Positions 1 through 11,447 of a stretch of DNA of 64,000 nt are shown here, piece by piece (the stretch's first letter is position 1; each line of letters starts with the position of its first letter). The translations under genes were made by a program, and so were the position numbers. The DNA lies in contig NW_027442073.1 in NCBI RefSeq assembly GCF_048569485.1, positions 124,001 to 188,000 of the forward strand, given 5' to 3'. Source of the stretch: Anomaloglossus baeobatrachus (lineage: Eukaryota > Chordata > Amphibia > Anura > Aromobatidae). The notes beneath the pieces are model-generated. The model saw only the letters and a list, made by a program, of their open reading frames with translations, searched no databases and had not been told where the DNA came from.

Positions 1-1732
1 GGCCCTAGTTGCAAACAGGATGTTTTGATTTGCATCAAGCACGTTCAAAAATACGCCATAATTAACCGTCCCCAGGATGACACCGGGGTAGGTAGCAAAG
101 TCTTTCCTGATCCCAGCTCTGTTCATCTTGGCTTCTTTTAAAAACACAGCAAGCAAGGGTTACTCCAAGCGGAGTCTCCCTTTTTTCCAAAAATTGGGCC
201 ACACAGACACCCACCCCATCAGTGGCAGCACTTGGGCCCTAGTTGCAAACAGGATGTTTTGATTTGCATCAAGCACATTCAAAAATACGCCATAATTAAC
301 CGTCCCCAGGATGACACCGGGGTAGGTAGCAAAGTCTTTCCTGATCCCAGCTCTGTTCATCTTGGCTTCTTTTAAAAACACAGCAAGCAAGGGTTACTCC
401 AAGCGGAGTCTCCCTTTTTTCCAAAAATTGGGCCCCACACACACCCACCCCTTCAGTGGCAGCAGTTGTGCCCCAGTTGTACACTTCACAGCTACATTTG
501 CATCAAGCACATTCAAAAATACGCTATTCTTAACCGTCCCCAGGATGACACCGGGGTAGGTAGCAAAGTCTTTCCTGATCCCAGCTCTGTTCATCTTGGC
601 TTCTTTTAAAAACACAGCAAGCAAGGGTTACTCCAAGCGGAGTCTCCCTTTTTTCCAAAAATTGGGCCACACAGACACCCACCCCATCAGTGGCAGCACT
701 TGGGCCCTAGTTGCAAACAGGATGTTTTGATTTGCATCAAGCACATTCAAAAATACGCCATAATTAACCGTCCCCAGGATGACACCGGGGTAGGTAGCAA
801 AGTCTTTCCTGATCCCAGCTCTGTTCATCTTGGCTTCTTTTAAAAACACAGCAAGCAAGGGTTACTCCAAGCGGAGTCTCCCTTTTTTCCAAAAATTGGG
901 CCACACAGACACCCACCCCATCAGTGGCAGCACTTGGGCCCTAGTTGCAAACAGGATGTTTTGATTTGCATCAAGCACATTCAAAAATACGCCATAATTA
1001 ACCGTCCCCAGGATGACACCGGGGTAGGTAGCAAAGTCTTTCCTGATCCCAGCTCTGTTCATCTTGGCTTCTTTTAAAAACACAGCAAGCAAGGGTTACT
1101 CCAAGCGGAGTCTCCCTTTTTTCCAAAAATTGGGCCCCACACACACCCACCCCTTCAGTGGCAGCAGTTGTGCCCCAGTTGTACACTTCACAGCTACATT
1201 TGCATCAAGCACATTCAAAAATACGCTATTCTTAACCGTCCCCAGGATGACACCGGGGTAGGTAGCAAAGTCTTTCCTGATCCCAGCTCTGTTCATCTTG
1301 GCTTCTTTTAAAAACACAGCAAGCAAGGGTTACTCCAAGCGGAGTCTCCCTTTTTTCCAAAAATTGGGCCACACAGACACCCACCCCATCAGTGGCAGCA
1401 CTTGGGCCCTAGTTGCAAACAGGATGTTTTGATTTGCATCAAGCACATTCAAAAATACGCCATAATTAACCGTCCCCAGGATGACACCGGGGTAGGTAGC
1501 AAAGTCTTTCCTGATCCCAGCTCTGTTCATCTTGGCTTCTTTTAAAAACACAGCAAGCAAGGGTTACTCCAAGCGGAGTCTCCCTTTTTTCCAAAAATTG
1601 GGCCCCACACACACCCACCCCTTCAGTGGCAGCAGTTGTGCCCCAGTTGTACACTTCAAAGCTACATTTGCATCAAGCACATTCAAAAATACGCTATTCT
1701 TAACCAACCCCAGGATGACACCGGGGTAGGTA
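1..1732 (-). repeat. 234-bp satellite array, left block
   Basis: Head-to-tail units of 234 bp, with phase marks at about 160, 394, 628, 862, 1096, 1330 and 1564. Two unit types alternate irregularly. Type A has a segment reading GTTGCAAACAGGATGTTTTG; type B has GTTGTACACTTCACAGC at that place. On the minus strand each unit is open except for one stop, because 234 is a multiple of three, so every unit yields a 76-codon frame. That frame contains KMNRAGIRKDF, which resembles the C-terminal KMNKSWIHKEF of the hAT transposase at 60266-63972. The array is therefore best read as amplified hAT 3' sequence, not as a set of genes. It is cut at 1731-1733 by a duplicated hAT 3' end. Confidence 0.93.
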
Positions 1733-2603
1733 TGTCCAGGAGTAGAGATGAGCGAACCGGTCCAGGTTCGGCTCGAGGTCGGTTCGCCGAACGGAGCTCC
1801 CGTTCGAGTTCGGCTCGTCGAACGTTCGACGAACCGAACTCGAGCCAATAGGAAACAATGGCAGGCAATCACAAACACAGTAAAACACCTAGAAAACACC
1901 CTCAAAGGTGTCCAAAAGGTGACAAACAACTCACAACACAACACAAACACATGGGAAAGTGACAAGGACATATACTCATGCGAAAACAAAACAGCTGGAC
2001 AAGGAAAAAGAGGAGGACACACAGATATAGGCATGGCACGCCATTCTAAAATCATGTAAAACACCGCAAGGTGACTCCAAGAGGAGTCTCCCTTTTTTCC
2101 AAAAATTGGGCCCCACACACACCCACCCCTTCAGTGGCAGCAGTTGTGCCCCAGTTGTACACTTCACAGCTACATTTGCATCAAGCACATTCAAAAATAC
2201 GCTATTCTTAACCGTCCCCAGGATGACACCGGGGTAGGTAGCAAAGTCTTTCCTGATCCCAGCTCTGTTCATCTTGGCTTATTTTAAAAACACAGCAAGC
2301 AAGGGTTACTCCAAGCGGAGTCTCCCTTTTTTCCAAAAATTGGGCCACACAGACACCCACCCCATCAGTGGCAGCACTTGGGCCCTAGTTGCAAACAGGA
2401 TGTTTTGATTTGCATCAAGCAAATTCAAAAATACGCCATAATTAACCGTCCCCAGGATGACACCGGGGTAGGTAGCAAAGTCTTTCCTGATCCCAGCTCT
2501 GTTCATCTTGGCTTCTTTTAAAAACACAGCAAGCAAGGGTTACTCCAAGCGGAGTCTCCCTTTTTTCCAAAAATTGGGCCACACAGACACCCACCCCATC
2601 AGT
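1731..2603 (-). repeat. Duplicated hAT 3' end plus array piece
   Basis: This block matches 56746-57618 at a constant offset of 55015, so no net indel is visible. It starts with the same 12-base flank TATGTCCAGGAG, then the terminal motif TAGAGATGAGCGA at 1743, a subterminal GC-rich region rich in TTCG and CGAA words (about 1755-1850), a unique stretch to about 2066, and array units to 2603. Both copies share a private variant in one array unit (CAAGCAAATT instead of CAAGCACATT), which supports duplication rather than independent insertion. The shared flank outside the TIR shows that this copy arrived by segmental duplication, not by transposition. Confidence 0.85.
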
Positions 2604-3049
2604 ACTTTACCCTCCACACCAGTCCCAAGCTGGAAGCACTGCAGCACTGCCTCGGCGAAGCGGCAACAGGCTGTGCTGCAGCTAATCTGCATAGGTGACA
2701 AACCCCACAATGCAGAAGAGGTGTGGACAGCTCTAAAACAGCATGCAGATCACTGGCTCACACCTCTGAACCTAAAGCCAGGAAAGGTTGTGTGTGACAA
2801 TGGCCGGAACCTGGTGGCGGCTTTGAGGCGAGGCCAGCTGACACATGTTCCATGCGTGGCCCATGTGCTCAACCTCGTGGTTCAGCGGTTTCTAAACTCA
2901 TACCCAGAGCTGTCTGATCTGCTGGTAAAAGTTCGCCGCCTGTCTGCACATTTTCGAAAGTCACCTACTGCTTCAGCCGGCCTTGCCGGCTTTCAGCGTC
3001 ATTTGCATCTTCCGGCTCACAGACTGGTGTGTGATGTCCCCACGCATTG
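2604..3049 (+). pseudogene. hAT transposase fragment (family 2), left copy
   Basis: An open stretch encoding the middle of a hAT transposase. It includes VCDNGRNL, matching VCDNAANL of the intact hAT near the right end of the window, and the CVAHVLNLV block. As far as I can read it is identical to 8539-8986. It is cut on both sides: at 2603/2604 it abuts a satellite unit, and at 3049/3050 it switches to the Ngaro palindrome arm just before the THWNSTLHML block that the right copy retains. It is a truncated fragment without function. The identity of the two copies implies a recent copying event. Confidence 0.88.
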
Positions 3050-5089
3050 CTGATATGTGCCCGTTCAAGTGTCTCGGGAATTTTCAACAGATCCGTCCGA
3101 AGGTGGATGGCCCCTTATTATGTCACGAGGATGGGTCCTTTTTATCGAGATACCAATTTGTGAGTGTTTTTAGGGCATGTTTGAAGTCGTTGGGGTTAGA
3201 TCCGAAGTCTTTCGGATTGGGGCAGCGAAGGAGGCCTCTATATGCGGCCTACCGGAGGAGACAGTTAAGCAGATTGGTAGGTGGAAGTCGCAGCGCTTTA
3301 AGTCGTATGTACGTCCCCAGGTGGTTGTTGGCAATTGAGGGGAAAAGGGGGGGGTATTAGGGTAGCAATGGGGGGGGTGAGAGTGTGTGTTTTTTGTCAA
3401 TTTGGTTTGGTGAGGCAATAAAATGGTGTCGTCTGTACATTTTGTATTGCAGAAGCACCCCCCCTTCCTTCCCTGGTCTGGATCCTTGGCCACTCTTATG
3501 TGTATTGGGGAGCCCGACGAGCGGACGCGAGATGGAACGGGAGACAGCTAGGTTTTGAGAAGGACTTGGCTCTCGTGCGATGGCTCGGTGTTCGGGGGTT
3601 AGGGTGGAACAGGGTGTTGCAGGAGGTGCATAGATACGCCCGGTTGGACAGACCTCCTGACATCTTAGTGTTGCATGCCGGGGGGAATGATTTGGGTGGG
3701 CGTCCTTTTCGAATCTTGATAACGGACATCAAACATGATTTGTTACGGTTATGGGTGTCGTTTCCAGGTCTAACGATAGTCTGGTCGGAGATAGTAGCGA
3801 GAAAGAGTTGGCAGAAAGCGCGGTCAGTTGACAGGTTGAACAAGGCGCGGGCGAAGGTTAATAGGGCGATCTCGAAGTTTGTTAGTCGGAACGGGGGTAT
3901 AGCAATACGGCATGTTGAGTTGGAAAGGACGGAAGAGGAATTTTGGTTGGCTGACGGGGTACACCTTAATGCGGTGGGAACTGACTTATGGGCTCTTGGC
4001 TTGCAGGGAGGTATTGAGAGGGCCCTTTGCTTGCGGGGGGTCTCAGGCACTTGAAGGGTTTCAAGGTGCCTTCGTTGTGGTGTTGTTTATTGGTGGGTCC
4101 TTGAAGTTGGTTTAAAATTGGTTCGGGGATTCATCCGGGTATGGATCCCCTCATTGGCAGAATTGATGGTCCCCTAGTGATTTTGGGGGGGAACCCCGAC
4201 GGGGTATGTCGGGGCCCCTGGGGGTGTGGTTGGGGTTGACGGAGGATTAACCCTAACCATTTGGTGCTACTGAGTCAGTGTGGGTAACGGCTGGGAGCAA
4301 GTTGAGGTTTTTTATTGCTCGGTTATGGGAATCACCAGGGTTTTGGTAGCTTCAAGGACCTTACCACATTGCAAATTTTATTGGTTATGTATTCTTGTTA
4401 ATAAAATGGCTGCTATGGCCAAAATTATCCAAAGATAAATTTGTGTCTGTGTAATTACTTTTAAATAAGAAATGGGAATGGAGGTGTGGGGTATGAAAGG
4501 AAGACCGGAGTCAACAATTCCAGGGTCAAGCATGTTTATTTGCGTAAGCTTCGTTCCAGGGTAGAAAGGGTAAGAGTGCCTTTCAGAATTCGAAGTGGTC
4601 GGACTGTACGGACCACCAAGAACTGCAGGAGAGCTTGAACATCTTCCCATGGATGTGCGACATCCTCCCTCATCAGTTACGTAGGTAAGCAGGTTCTCAG
4701 CATTGCAGCCCATTTGTTGTCTTAAGTTAGTTAAGCGGGGTTAACTAACCTGTCAGTTCAGCCTCAGGTCTAAAGCAGAGGCCTGGACTCCACTCCTTAC
4801 TCCTCACTCCACAACTCTCCTTAAAAACAACTGACTCCTTTTTCCTGCCCCGGGGTCTCCAGACCCTTAGGTGGGCGTTTCCTTCCGTCTGGTCCTGCCC
4901 ACTGGTGTGCCTGTCTTTCCCTGGGGGAGGTGACTAGGGTTTTCTGGTTGGCTTTGTGTGACTTAGGTGAGGGAAGTTGTTATGCGGGGGCCTATGTGTG
5001 ACTACCTGCAGTGTCAGGGCGTCACATATGTATGTGTGTATGTCTGCTAAAGGAATCCGCACCGTCATATTTACAAACACAAAATTTTG
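3050..5089 (+). mobile_element. Fossil Ngaro-like retroelement, left palindrome arm
   Basis: The left arm of a large inverted repeat whose partner is 6092-8117. In order it carries the end of a tyrosine recombinase (about 3053-3360), a stretch related to SGNH hydrolases (about 3480-4054, with GHS, GGND and DGVHL blocks), and a 3' region. Tyrosine recombinase together with an SGNH hydrolase is the combination known for Ngaro-type members of the DIRS order. The copy is a broken fossil, 5'-truncated where it meets the hAT fragment. The distal part, about 4500-5030, looks LTR-like in the opposite direction (end TGTGACGCCCTGACA). Confidence 0.72.
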
Positions 5090-5183
5090 ACTCTATGCAC
5101 AGAAGAGAGTCATGCTATTTACATGATTTGTGTTTTTTTACCTTTTAAAACTATCATTAAATGTTAAGTTTTAGTTAGGGATT

Positions 5184-5885
5184 TATGCTTCTGTCTGTCT
5201 CTCTCCCAGTCTCTGTCATCTGTCTGTCTCTGTGTGTCTCTATCTCTATCCATGTCTCTCTGTCTCTCTATCTCTGTCTGTCTCTCTGTGTCTGTCTGTC
5301 TTTCTCTCTTTGTGGCTGTCTGTTTCTATGTCTGTCTGTCTCTTTTCCAGGTCTGTCTCTTTTCCAGGTCTGTCTCTTTCCCTGTCTGTCTGTCTCTTCC
5401 CCTGTCTGTCTCTTCCCCTGTCTGTCTCTTCCCCTGTCTGTCTCTGTATTTCTTTGTCTGTCTCTGTCTGTCTCTTCCCCTGTCTGTCTCTTTCCCTGTC
5501 TCTCTCTGCCTGTCTCTCTTTGTCTCTCTCTGTCTGACTCATTCCCCGTTTGTCTCTTTCCCTGTCTATCTCTGTATTTCTTTGTCTGTCTCTATCTGTC
5601 TGTCTCTCTCTGTCTGTCTCTTCCCCTGTCTGTCTGTTTCCCTGTCGGTCTGCCTTTTCTCCTGCCTGTCTCTGTATGTTTGTCTTTGTCTGTTTCCCTA
5701 TCTGCCTCTGTCTCTTTCTCTGTCTCTGTCTGTCTGCCTTTTTTCCCTGTCTATCTCTGTCTGTCTCTTTCCCTGTCTGCCTCTGTCTGTTTGTCTCTGT
5801 CTCTTTCCCTGTCTGTCTATGCCTATCTGTCTCTGTCTGTTTGTCTCTCAGTCTGTGTCTGTCTCTCTCTATCTGTCTCCCCACT
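5184..5885. repeat. (CTGT/CTCT)n microsatellite in palindrome loop
   Basis: About 700 bp of pyrimidine-rich CTGT, CTCT and TTCC words, interrupted throughout. It lies in the loop between the two Ngaro palindrome arms. All six frames show long low-complexity open stretches here, which reflect the repeat and not genes. The rest of the loop (5090-5183 and 5886-6091) shows nothing recognisable. Confidence 0.95.
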
Positions 5886-6091
5886 GACATCATATTATCT
5901 CACACATAAGCTTCTTATACTATGAATGTCCTTTGTTCCTATAGCAACCAATCACAGCTGCTATTAATAACTTGCAGCTCCCACCTCCATTCAGTTTAAT
6001 GGAGGCAGGTTTTTTGGAGAGTAACTGTAAAGGTTAAATATTCCTGTTAAAACATAGTCTACAACGTTCCCTGAGTCACATGAGGTGTCTG

Positions 6092-8480
6092 CAAAATTTT
6101 GTGTTTGTAAATATGACGGTGCGGATTCCTTTAGCAGACATACACACATACATATGTGACGCCCTGACACTGCAGATAGTCACACATAGGCCCCCGCATA
6201 ACAACTTCCCTCACCTAAGTCACACAAAGCCAACCAGAAAACCCTAGTCACCTCCCCTAGGGAAAGACAGGCACACCAGTGGGCAGGACCAGACGGAAGG
6301 AAACGCCCACCTAGGGGTCTGGAGACCCCGGGGCAGGAAAAAGGAGTCAGTTGTTTTTAAGGAGAGTTGTGGAGTGAGGAGTAAGGAGTGGAGTCCAGGC
6401 CTCTGCTTTAGACCTGAGGCTGAACTGACAGGTTAGTTAACCCCGCTTAACTAACTTAAGACAACAAATGGGCTGCAATGCTGAGAACCTGCTTACCTAC
6501 GTAACTGATGAGGGAGGATGTCGCAAATCCATGGGAAGATGTTCAAGCTCTCCTGCAGTTCTTGGTGGTCCGTACAGTCTGACCACTTCGAATTCTGAAA
6601 GGCACTCTTACCCTTTCTACCCTGGAACGAAGCTTACGCAAATAAACATGCTTGACCCTGGAATTGTTGACTCCGGTCTTCCTTTCATACCCCACACCTC
6701 CATTCCCATTTCTTATTTAAAAGTAATTACACAGACACAAATTTATCTTTGGATAATTTTGGCCATAGCAGCCATTTTATTAACAAGAATACATAACCAA
6801 TTAAATTTGCAATGTGGTAAGGTCCTTGAAGCTACCAAAACCCTGGTGATTCCCATAACCGAGCAATAAAAAACCTCAACTTGCTCCCAGCCGTTACCCA
6901 CACTGGCTCAGGAGCACCAAATTATAAGGGTTAATCCTCCGTCAACCCCAACCACACCCCCAGGGGCCCCGACATACCCCGTCGGGGTTCCCCCCCAAAA
7001 TCACCAGGGGACCATCAATTCTGCCAATGAGGGGATCCATACCCGGATGAATCCCCGAACCAATTTTAAACCAACTTCAAGGACCCACCAATAAACAACA
7101 CCACAACGAAGGCACCTTGAAACCCTTCAAGTGCCTGAGACCCCCCGCAAGCAAAGGGCCCTCTCAATACCTCCCTGCAAGCCAAGAGCCCATAAGTCAG
7201 TTCCCACCGCATTAAGGTGTACCCCGTCAGCCAACCAAAATTCCTCTTCCGTCCTTTCCAACTCAACATGCCGTATTGCTATACCCCCGTTCCGACTAAC
7301 AAACTTCGAGATCGCCCTATTAACCTTCGCCCGCGCCTTGTTCAACCTGTCAACTGACCGCGCTTTCTGCCAACTCTTTCTCGCTACTATCTCTGACCAG
7401 ACTATCGTTAGACCTGGAAACGACGCCCATAACCGTAACAAATCATGTTTGATGTCCTTTATCAAGATTCGAAAAGGACGCCCACCCAAATCATTCCCCC
7501 CGGCATGCAACACTAAGATGTCAGGAGGTCTGTCCAACCGGGCGTATCTATGCACCTCCTGCACCCTAACCCCCGAACACCGAGCCATCGCACGAGAGCC
7601 AGGTCCTTCTCAAAACCTAGCTGTCTCCAGTTCCATCTCGCGTCCGCTCGTCGGGCTCCCCAATACACATAAGAGTGGCCAAGGATCCAGACCAGGGAAG
7701 GAAGGGGGGGTGCTTCTGCAATACAAAATGTACAGACGACACCATTTTATTGCCTCACCAAACCAAATTGACAAAAAACACACACTCTCACCCCCCCCAT
7801 TGCTACCCTAATACCCTAATACCCCCCCCCTTTTCCCCTCAATTGCCAACAACCACCTGGGGACGTACATACGACTTAAAGCGCTGCGACTTCCACCTAC
7901 CAATCTGCTTAACTGTCTCCTCCGGTAGGCCGCATATAGAGGCCTCCGTCGCTGCCCCAATCCGAAAGACTTCGGATCTAACCCCAACGACTTCAAACAT
8001 GCCCTAAAAACACTCACAAATTGGTATCTCGATAAAAAGATATATGTAATAAGGGGCCATCCACCTTCGGACGGATCTGTTGAAAATTCCCGAGACACTT
8101 GAACGGGCACATATCAGATGCCACAACCATCCCCAAACGGACTAGTCTACCCACACCTCTCTGATCAGTTTTCGATTTCCTAATCCAAAATTCAACTCCG
8201 TTTTCCACTGACATAATGTCACCCCAATCCAAGCCCCCGGGGAACGCCTTACTGGGCGATACCAACTCCCCAACCCGCAGGGCTCCAAAAAACGCCAAAG
8301 AAAAGGCTAACTTAAACAAACTCACCTCAAACGGAGATAGACAAACCCCCCACAACGCCCTACCCAGCCGGGTAGGGACCCAGCCCAGCCCAGCTGGGAC
8401 CCAGTTTGAGCGAGGAACGGAACAAGTCCTTCCCACACCAAGGTTTGCAGGCCCTACCTCAGTCAGGGTTTCACCCACAC
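6092..8480 (-). mobile_element. Fossil Ngaro-like retroelement, right palindrome arm
   Basis: The inverted partner of 3050-5089 over 6092-8117, continuing beyond the left arm to about 8480. On the minus strand it shows the tyrosine recombinase catalytic region (about 8478-7808, with ALRVGEL fitting the first catalytic box), the SGNH-hydrolase-like region (about 7588-7127) and the 3' region to about 7066. The inner part, 6156 to about 6700, begins TGTGACGCCCTGACA on the plus strand and has an AATAAA motif near 6640, so it may be a separate LTR. It is a broken fossil with several breaks. The arms are very similar to each other, so the inversion is younger than the element. Confidence 0.72.
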
Positions 8481-9771
8481 TCTACAGCTCCGGAATGTCA
8501 TGCTCTTCAGCCTCCTCCTCCTCCTGCGCATCCTCATCCACTTTACCCTCCACACCAGTCCCAAGCTGGAAGCACTGCAGCACTGCCTCGGCGAAGCGGC
8601 AACAGGCTGTGCTGCAGCTAATCTGCATAGGTGACAAACCCCACAATGCAGAAGAGGTGTGGACAGCTCTAAAACAGCATGCAGATCACTGGCTCACACC
8701 TCTGAACCTAAAGCCAGGAAAGGTTGTGTGTGACAATGGCCGGAACCTGGTGGCGGCTTTGAGGCGAGGCCAGCTGACACATGTTCCATGCGTGGCCCAT
8801 GTGCTCAACCTCGTGGTTCAGCGGTTTCTAAACTCATACCCAGAGCTGTCTGATCTGCTGGTAAAAGTTCGCCGCCTGTCTGCACATTTTCGAAAGTCAC
8901 CTACTGCTTCAGCCGGCCTTGCCGGCTTTCAGCGTCATTTGCATCTTCCGGCTCACAGACTGGTGTGTGATGTCCCCACGCATTGGAATTCAACTCTGCA
9001 CATGTTGATCAGGATATGTGAGCAGAAGAGGGCAGTTGTTGAGTACCTGCATCACCTAAGCCATCGGGAAATGGGTCAAACTCCACACATAACACCTGAG
9101 GAGTGGAGATGGATGTCCGACCTATGTACCATCCTCCAAAACTTTGAGGACTCCACCAAGATGGTGAGCGGCGATGACGCCATTATTAGCGTCACCATAC
9201 CGCTTCTCTGCCTTCTAAAACGGTCTCTGCTCAAAACCAAACATGATGCATTGCAGGCGGAACACGATGAGTTGGAGCAAGAAACAGTAGTGGGTGTGGG
9301 TGATAACACACAGCCCAGCCTCGTCTCATCACAACGTGCAGTGGAGGACTATGACGAGGAGGAAGATGAAGACATGGAGCAACTCTCCGACCAAATTGAG
9401 GATATGACATGCATACCAGTCATATGCTCAGTTCAGCGTGGCTGGCCAGAGGACAGGGTAGATGAGGAGGAGGAGGAGGAGAAGGAGGAGGACAGCATGT
9501 TCAGTCATCGTGTTGGTCTGGATATTGAAGTGATGGCTGTTAAGAGTCTGGCGCACATGGATGACTTTATGGTAAGCTGCCTGTCTCGTGACCCTCGCGT
9601 TAAGAACATCTTGGCCGACAATCATTACTGGTTGGTAACACTGTTAGACCCACGCTACAAGGAGAACTTTATGTCTCTTATTCCCGAGGCGGAGAGGTCA
9701 GCCAAAATGCAGCAGTTCTGGAAGGCCATAGTCACGGAAGTAGGCAAAGCATTCCCTTCACAAAACGCTAG
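8480..9771 (+). pseudogene. hAT transposase fragment (family 2), right copy
   Basis: An open frame covering the central part of an Ac-type hAT transposase: a Ser-rich linker, VCDNGRNL, CVAHVLNLV, THWNSTLHML, an acidic region (the Glu/Asp-rich stretch at about 9350-9500) and DPRYKENFM. It lacks the N-terminal BED finger and the C-terminal dimerisation (hATC) region, and stops matching at AACGCTAGCG (9771). The same family appears on the minus strand at 39326-40404, where the C-terminal half survives; the two overlap over 9174-9771 and differ at several residues, so they are separate copies. The first about 60 bases are assigned by their Ser-rich content only, so the left edge is uncertain. Confidence 0.85.
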
Positions 9772-10057
9772 CGTCATAATTGTAACACTATTAGTTAAAA
9801 GAAAGGGATAAACTGTAAAAAAAACAAAATAAGGCATAACTTTTTTTTAACATCAATTTTTTTTTTTTAGATTTAACCAAAGAATGTGCACATTTGTTAT
9901 AATAAACAAGTGAAAAATGTTGAAAATCAGTCATCCAAAGGTGTGTGAAAAAAAAATATATATATGGTACCAATAAAAATGTCACTTTGTCCTGCAAAGA
10001 ATGCAGCCCCCCACATTATTTTTTTCCTCTGTGCGGCCCATACACCCAGCCGAGTTT
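9772..10057. other. AT-rich spacer with hAT-like terminus
   Basis: A-rich and T-rich sequence with no coding signal. The right part, about 10025-10074, read on the minus strand gives CAGGGGGTCTCAAACTCGGC followed by GGGCCGCA, the look of a Charlie/Tip100-like hAT terminus. Duplicon A begins inside this terminus at about 10058. Confidence 0.45.
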
Positions 10058-10173
10058 GAGACCCCCTGCCTTACACTATATAGATATCATGTTCATTCCC
10101 CATCTATCTTGCTCAGGAGAGCATCTCCCTCCCCCGGCACCAAGAGCAGCTCATACTGAATTGTTACAATGAC

Positions 10174-10377
10174 TACATTGACACCCCCATACTTTGCACT
10201 GACGAGGGGCAAGCACCCCGAAACACCGTGTCTGCAAATTGGGATTCTGATCTGGCTTATATATCCTGAGTCATATTGCAATGGATTGTTGAAAATCCAC
10301 TTGTGACTTTTAGGATCGCTACTTCCAATAGGTGGCGCTGTGCTAGAGTTTGTCTCCTTTACTGGAGAGACAATTTG
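10174..10377 (+). mobile_element. Short inserted element carrying a hammerhead
   Basis: About 204 bp present in duplicon A but absent from both other copies (42137 region and its inverse near 50090), which read straight through GTTACATTGACTAG. The insert is flanked by 9-bp near-repeats: TACAATGAC at 10165-10173 on the left and TACATTGAC at 10378-10386 on the right. A further TACATTGAC begins the insert. This fits a target-site duplication. It holds the hammerhead motif at 10193-10238, and no coding capacity. I cannot name the family; Penelope-like elements and retrozymes are the known vertebrate carriers of such motifs. Confidence 0.75.
10193..10238 (+). ncRNA. Type I hammerhead ribozyme candidate
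   Basis: All parts of the hammerhead fold are present in order. Stem I 5' strand TTTGCA (10193-10198), core CTGACGA (10199-10205, consensus CUGANGA), stem II GGGG/CCCC closing a six-base loop (10206-10219), core GAA (10220-10222), stem III ACAC/GTGT with a one-base loop (10223-10231), cleavage-site base C at 10232, and stem I 3' strand TGCAAA (10233-10238). Every pair is Watson-Crick and no core base deviates. The open end is stem I, so it would be type I. Activity also depends on loop contacts that cannot be judged by eye. Confidence 0.85.
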
Positions 10378-10869
10378 TACATTGACTAGTAACACTGCAC
10401 ACAGAAATGCACCTTAATATTCCACTGTTAACCCTTTCCTCCCAGCAGTAACACACAACTCCTCACCTTGATATCATGGTGATTTATGGTCAGAATGACT
10501 TCAATGCGATCAGTGATTTCTATTCTAGCTCTGCTCACATAGATTTTATATCCACACTCAACTATAGGCCGTTCTTCATATTTTGGGGGTTTTTAGTCAG
10601 ATATACTAGTTTGTGCCTGTATAGTATTGGTGTAGATGGGAGTGTAGGGCATGGGTTACATGGCACTGTGGTGGGATACTGATGGGAGGTATTGGTGCTG
10701 TGTTTGAGGCTTCTACTGGGTATTTTCCTACAAATACTGGAACAGCTCACTGCTTAGAATGATCCTTCCCAGCTCTATAATATATTATATATACCCCACA
10801 ATGCAGGCTCACACACACATTTGTCTCAAGTGTGTTGTAGGGACACAGATACAGTCTTGGTCATGTGAC

Positions 10870-11447
10870 TAAAGGCTACTTTACACACTGCGATATCGGT
10901 CCTGATATCGCTAGTGTGGGTACCCGCCCCCATCTGTTGCGCGACACGGGCAAATTGCTGCCCATGCTGCACAACACCGAACAGAACCAGTCACACATAC
11001 TTACCTGCCCGGCGACGTCGCTGTGACCGGCGAACCGCCTCCTTTCTAAGGGGGCGGTTCGTGCGGCGTCACAGCAACGTCACTGAGCGACCGCCCAATA
11101 GCAGTGGAGGGGCGGAGATGAGTGGCCGGAACATCCCGCCCACCTCCTTCCTTCCTCATAGCGGCTTTGAGGCAGGTAAGGAGAGGTTCCTCGTTTCTGC
11201 GGTGTCACACGGAGCAATGTGTGCTGCCGCAGGAGCGACGAACTACATCGTTACTGCTGCAGTAACGATAATCGAGAATGGAGACCCATGTCACCGATGA
11301 GCGATTTTGCACGTTTTTGCAACGATGCAAAATCGCTCATCGGTGTCACACGCAGCAACATCGCTAATGCGGCCGGATGTGCGTCACAAATTCCGTGACC
11401 CCAACGACTCCGCATTAGCGATGTCGCAGCGTGTAAAGCCCCCTTTA
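10870..11447. mobile_element. MITE with TTTACAC-type inverted ends
   Basis: A non-coding element of about 578 bp. Its ends are imperfect inverted repeats: AAAGGCTACTTTACACACTG on the left and, on the opposite strand, AAAGGGGGCTTTACACGCTG on the right, each next to TA. The interior is GC-rich with many GCGAC and CGTCAC words and an internal inverted stretch at about 11300-11345 (GATGAGCGATTTTGC and its complement). No coding region. Copies sit at 42628-43203 and, inverted, at 49024-49600. The superfamily is not certain. Confidence 0.7.

Noticed and set aside
3500-4054. SGNH-hydrolase-like frame as a free-standing host esterase gene
   Set aside because: It lies beside tyrosine recombinase sequence in both palindrome arms, the known arrangement of Ngaro-type retroelements.
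5185-5925. Overlapping open frames of 100-246 codons rich in Cys, Leu and Ser
   Set aside because: They are translations of the CTGT/CTCT microsatellite in every frame.
4670-6530. CTGATGAGGGAGG near 6503 as another hammerhead
   Set aside because: The core heptamer is present but no GAAA follows a pairing stem; stems I and III cannot be formed.
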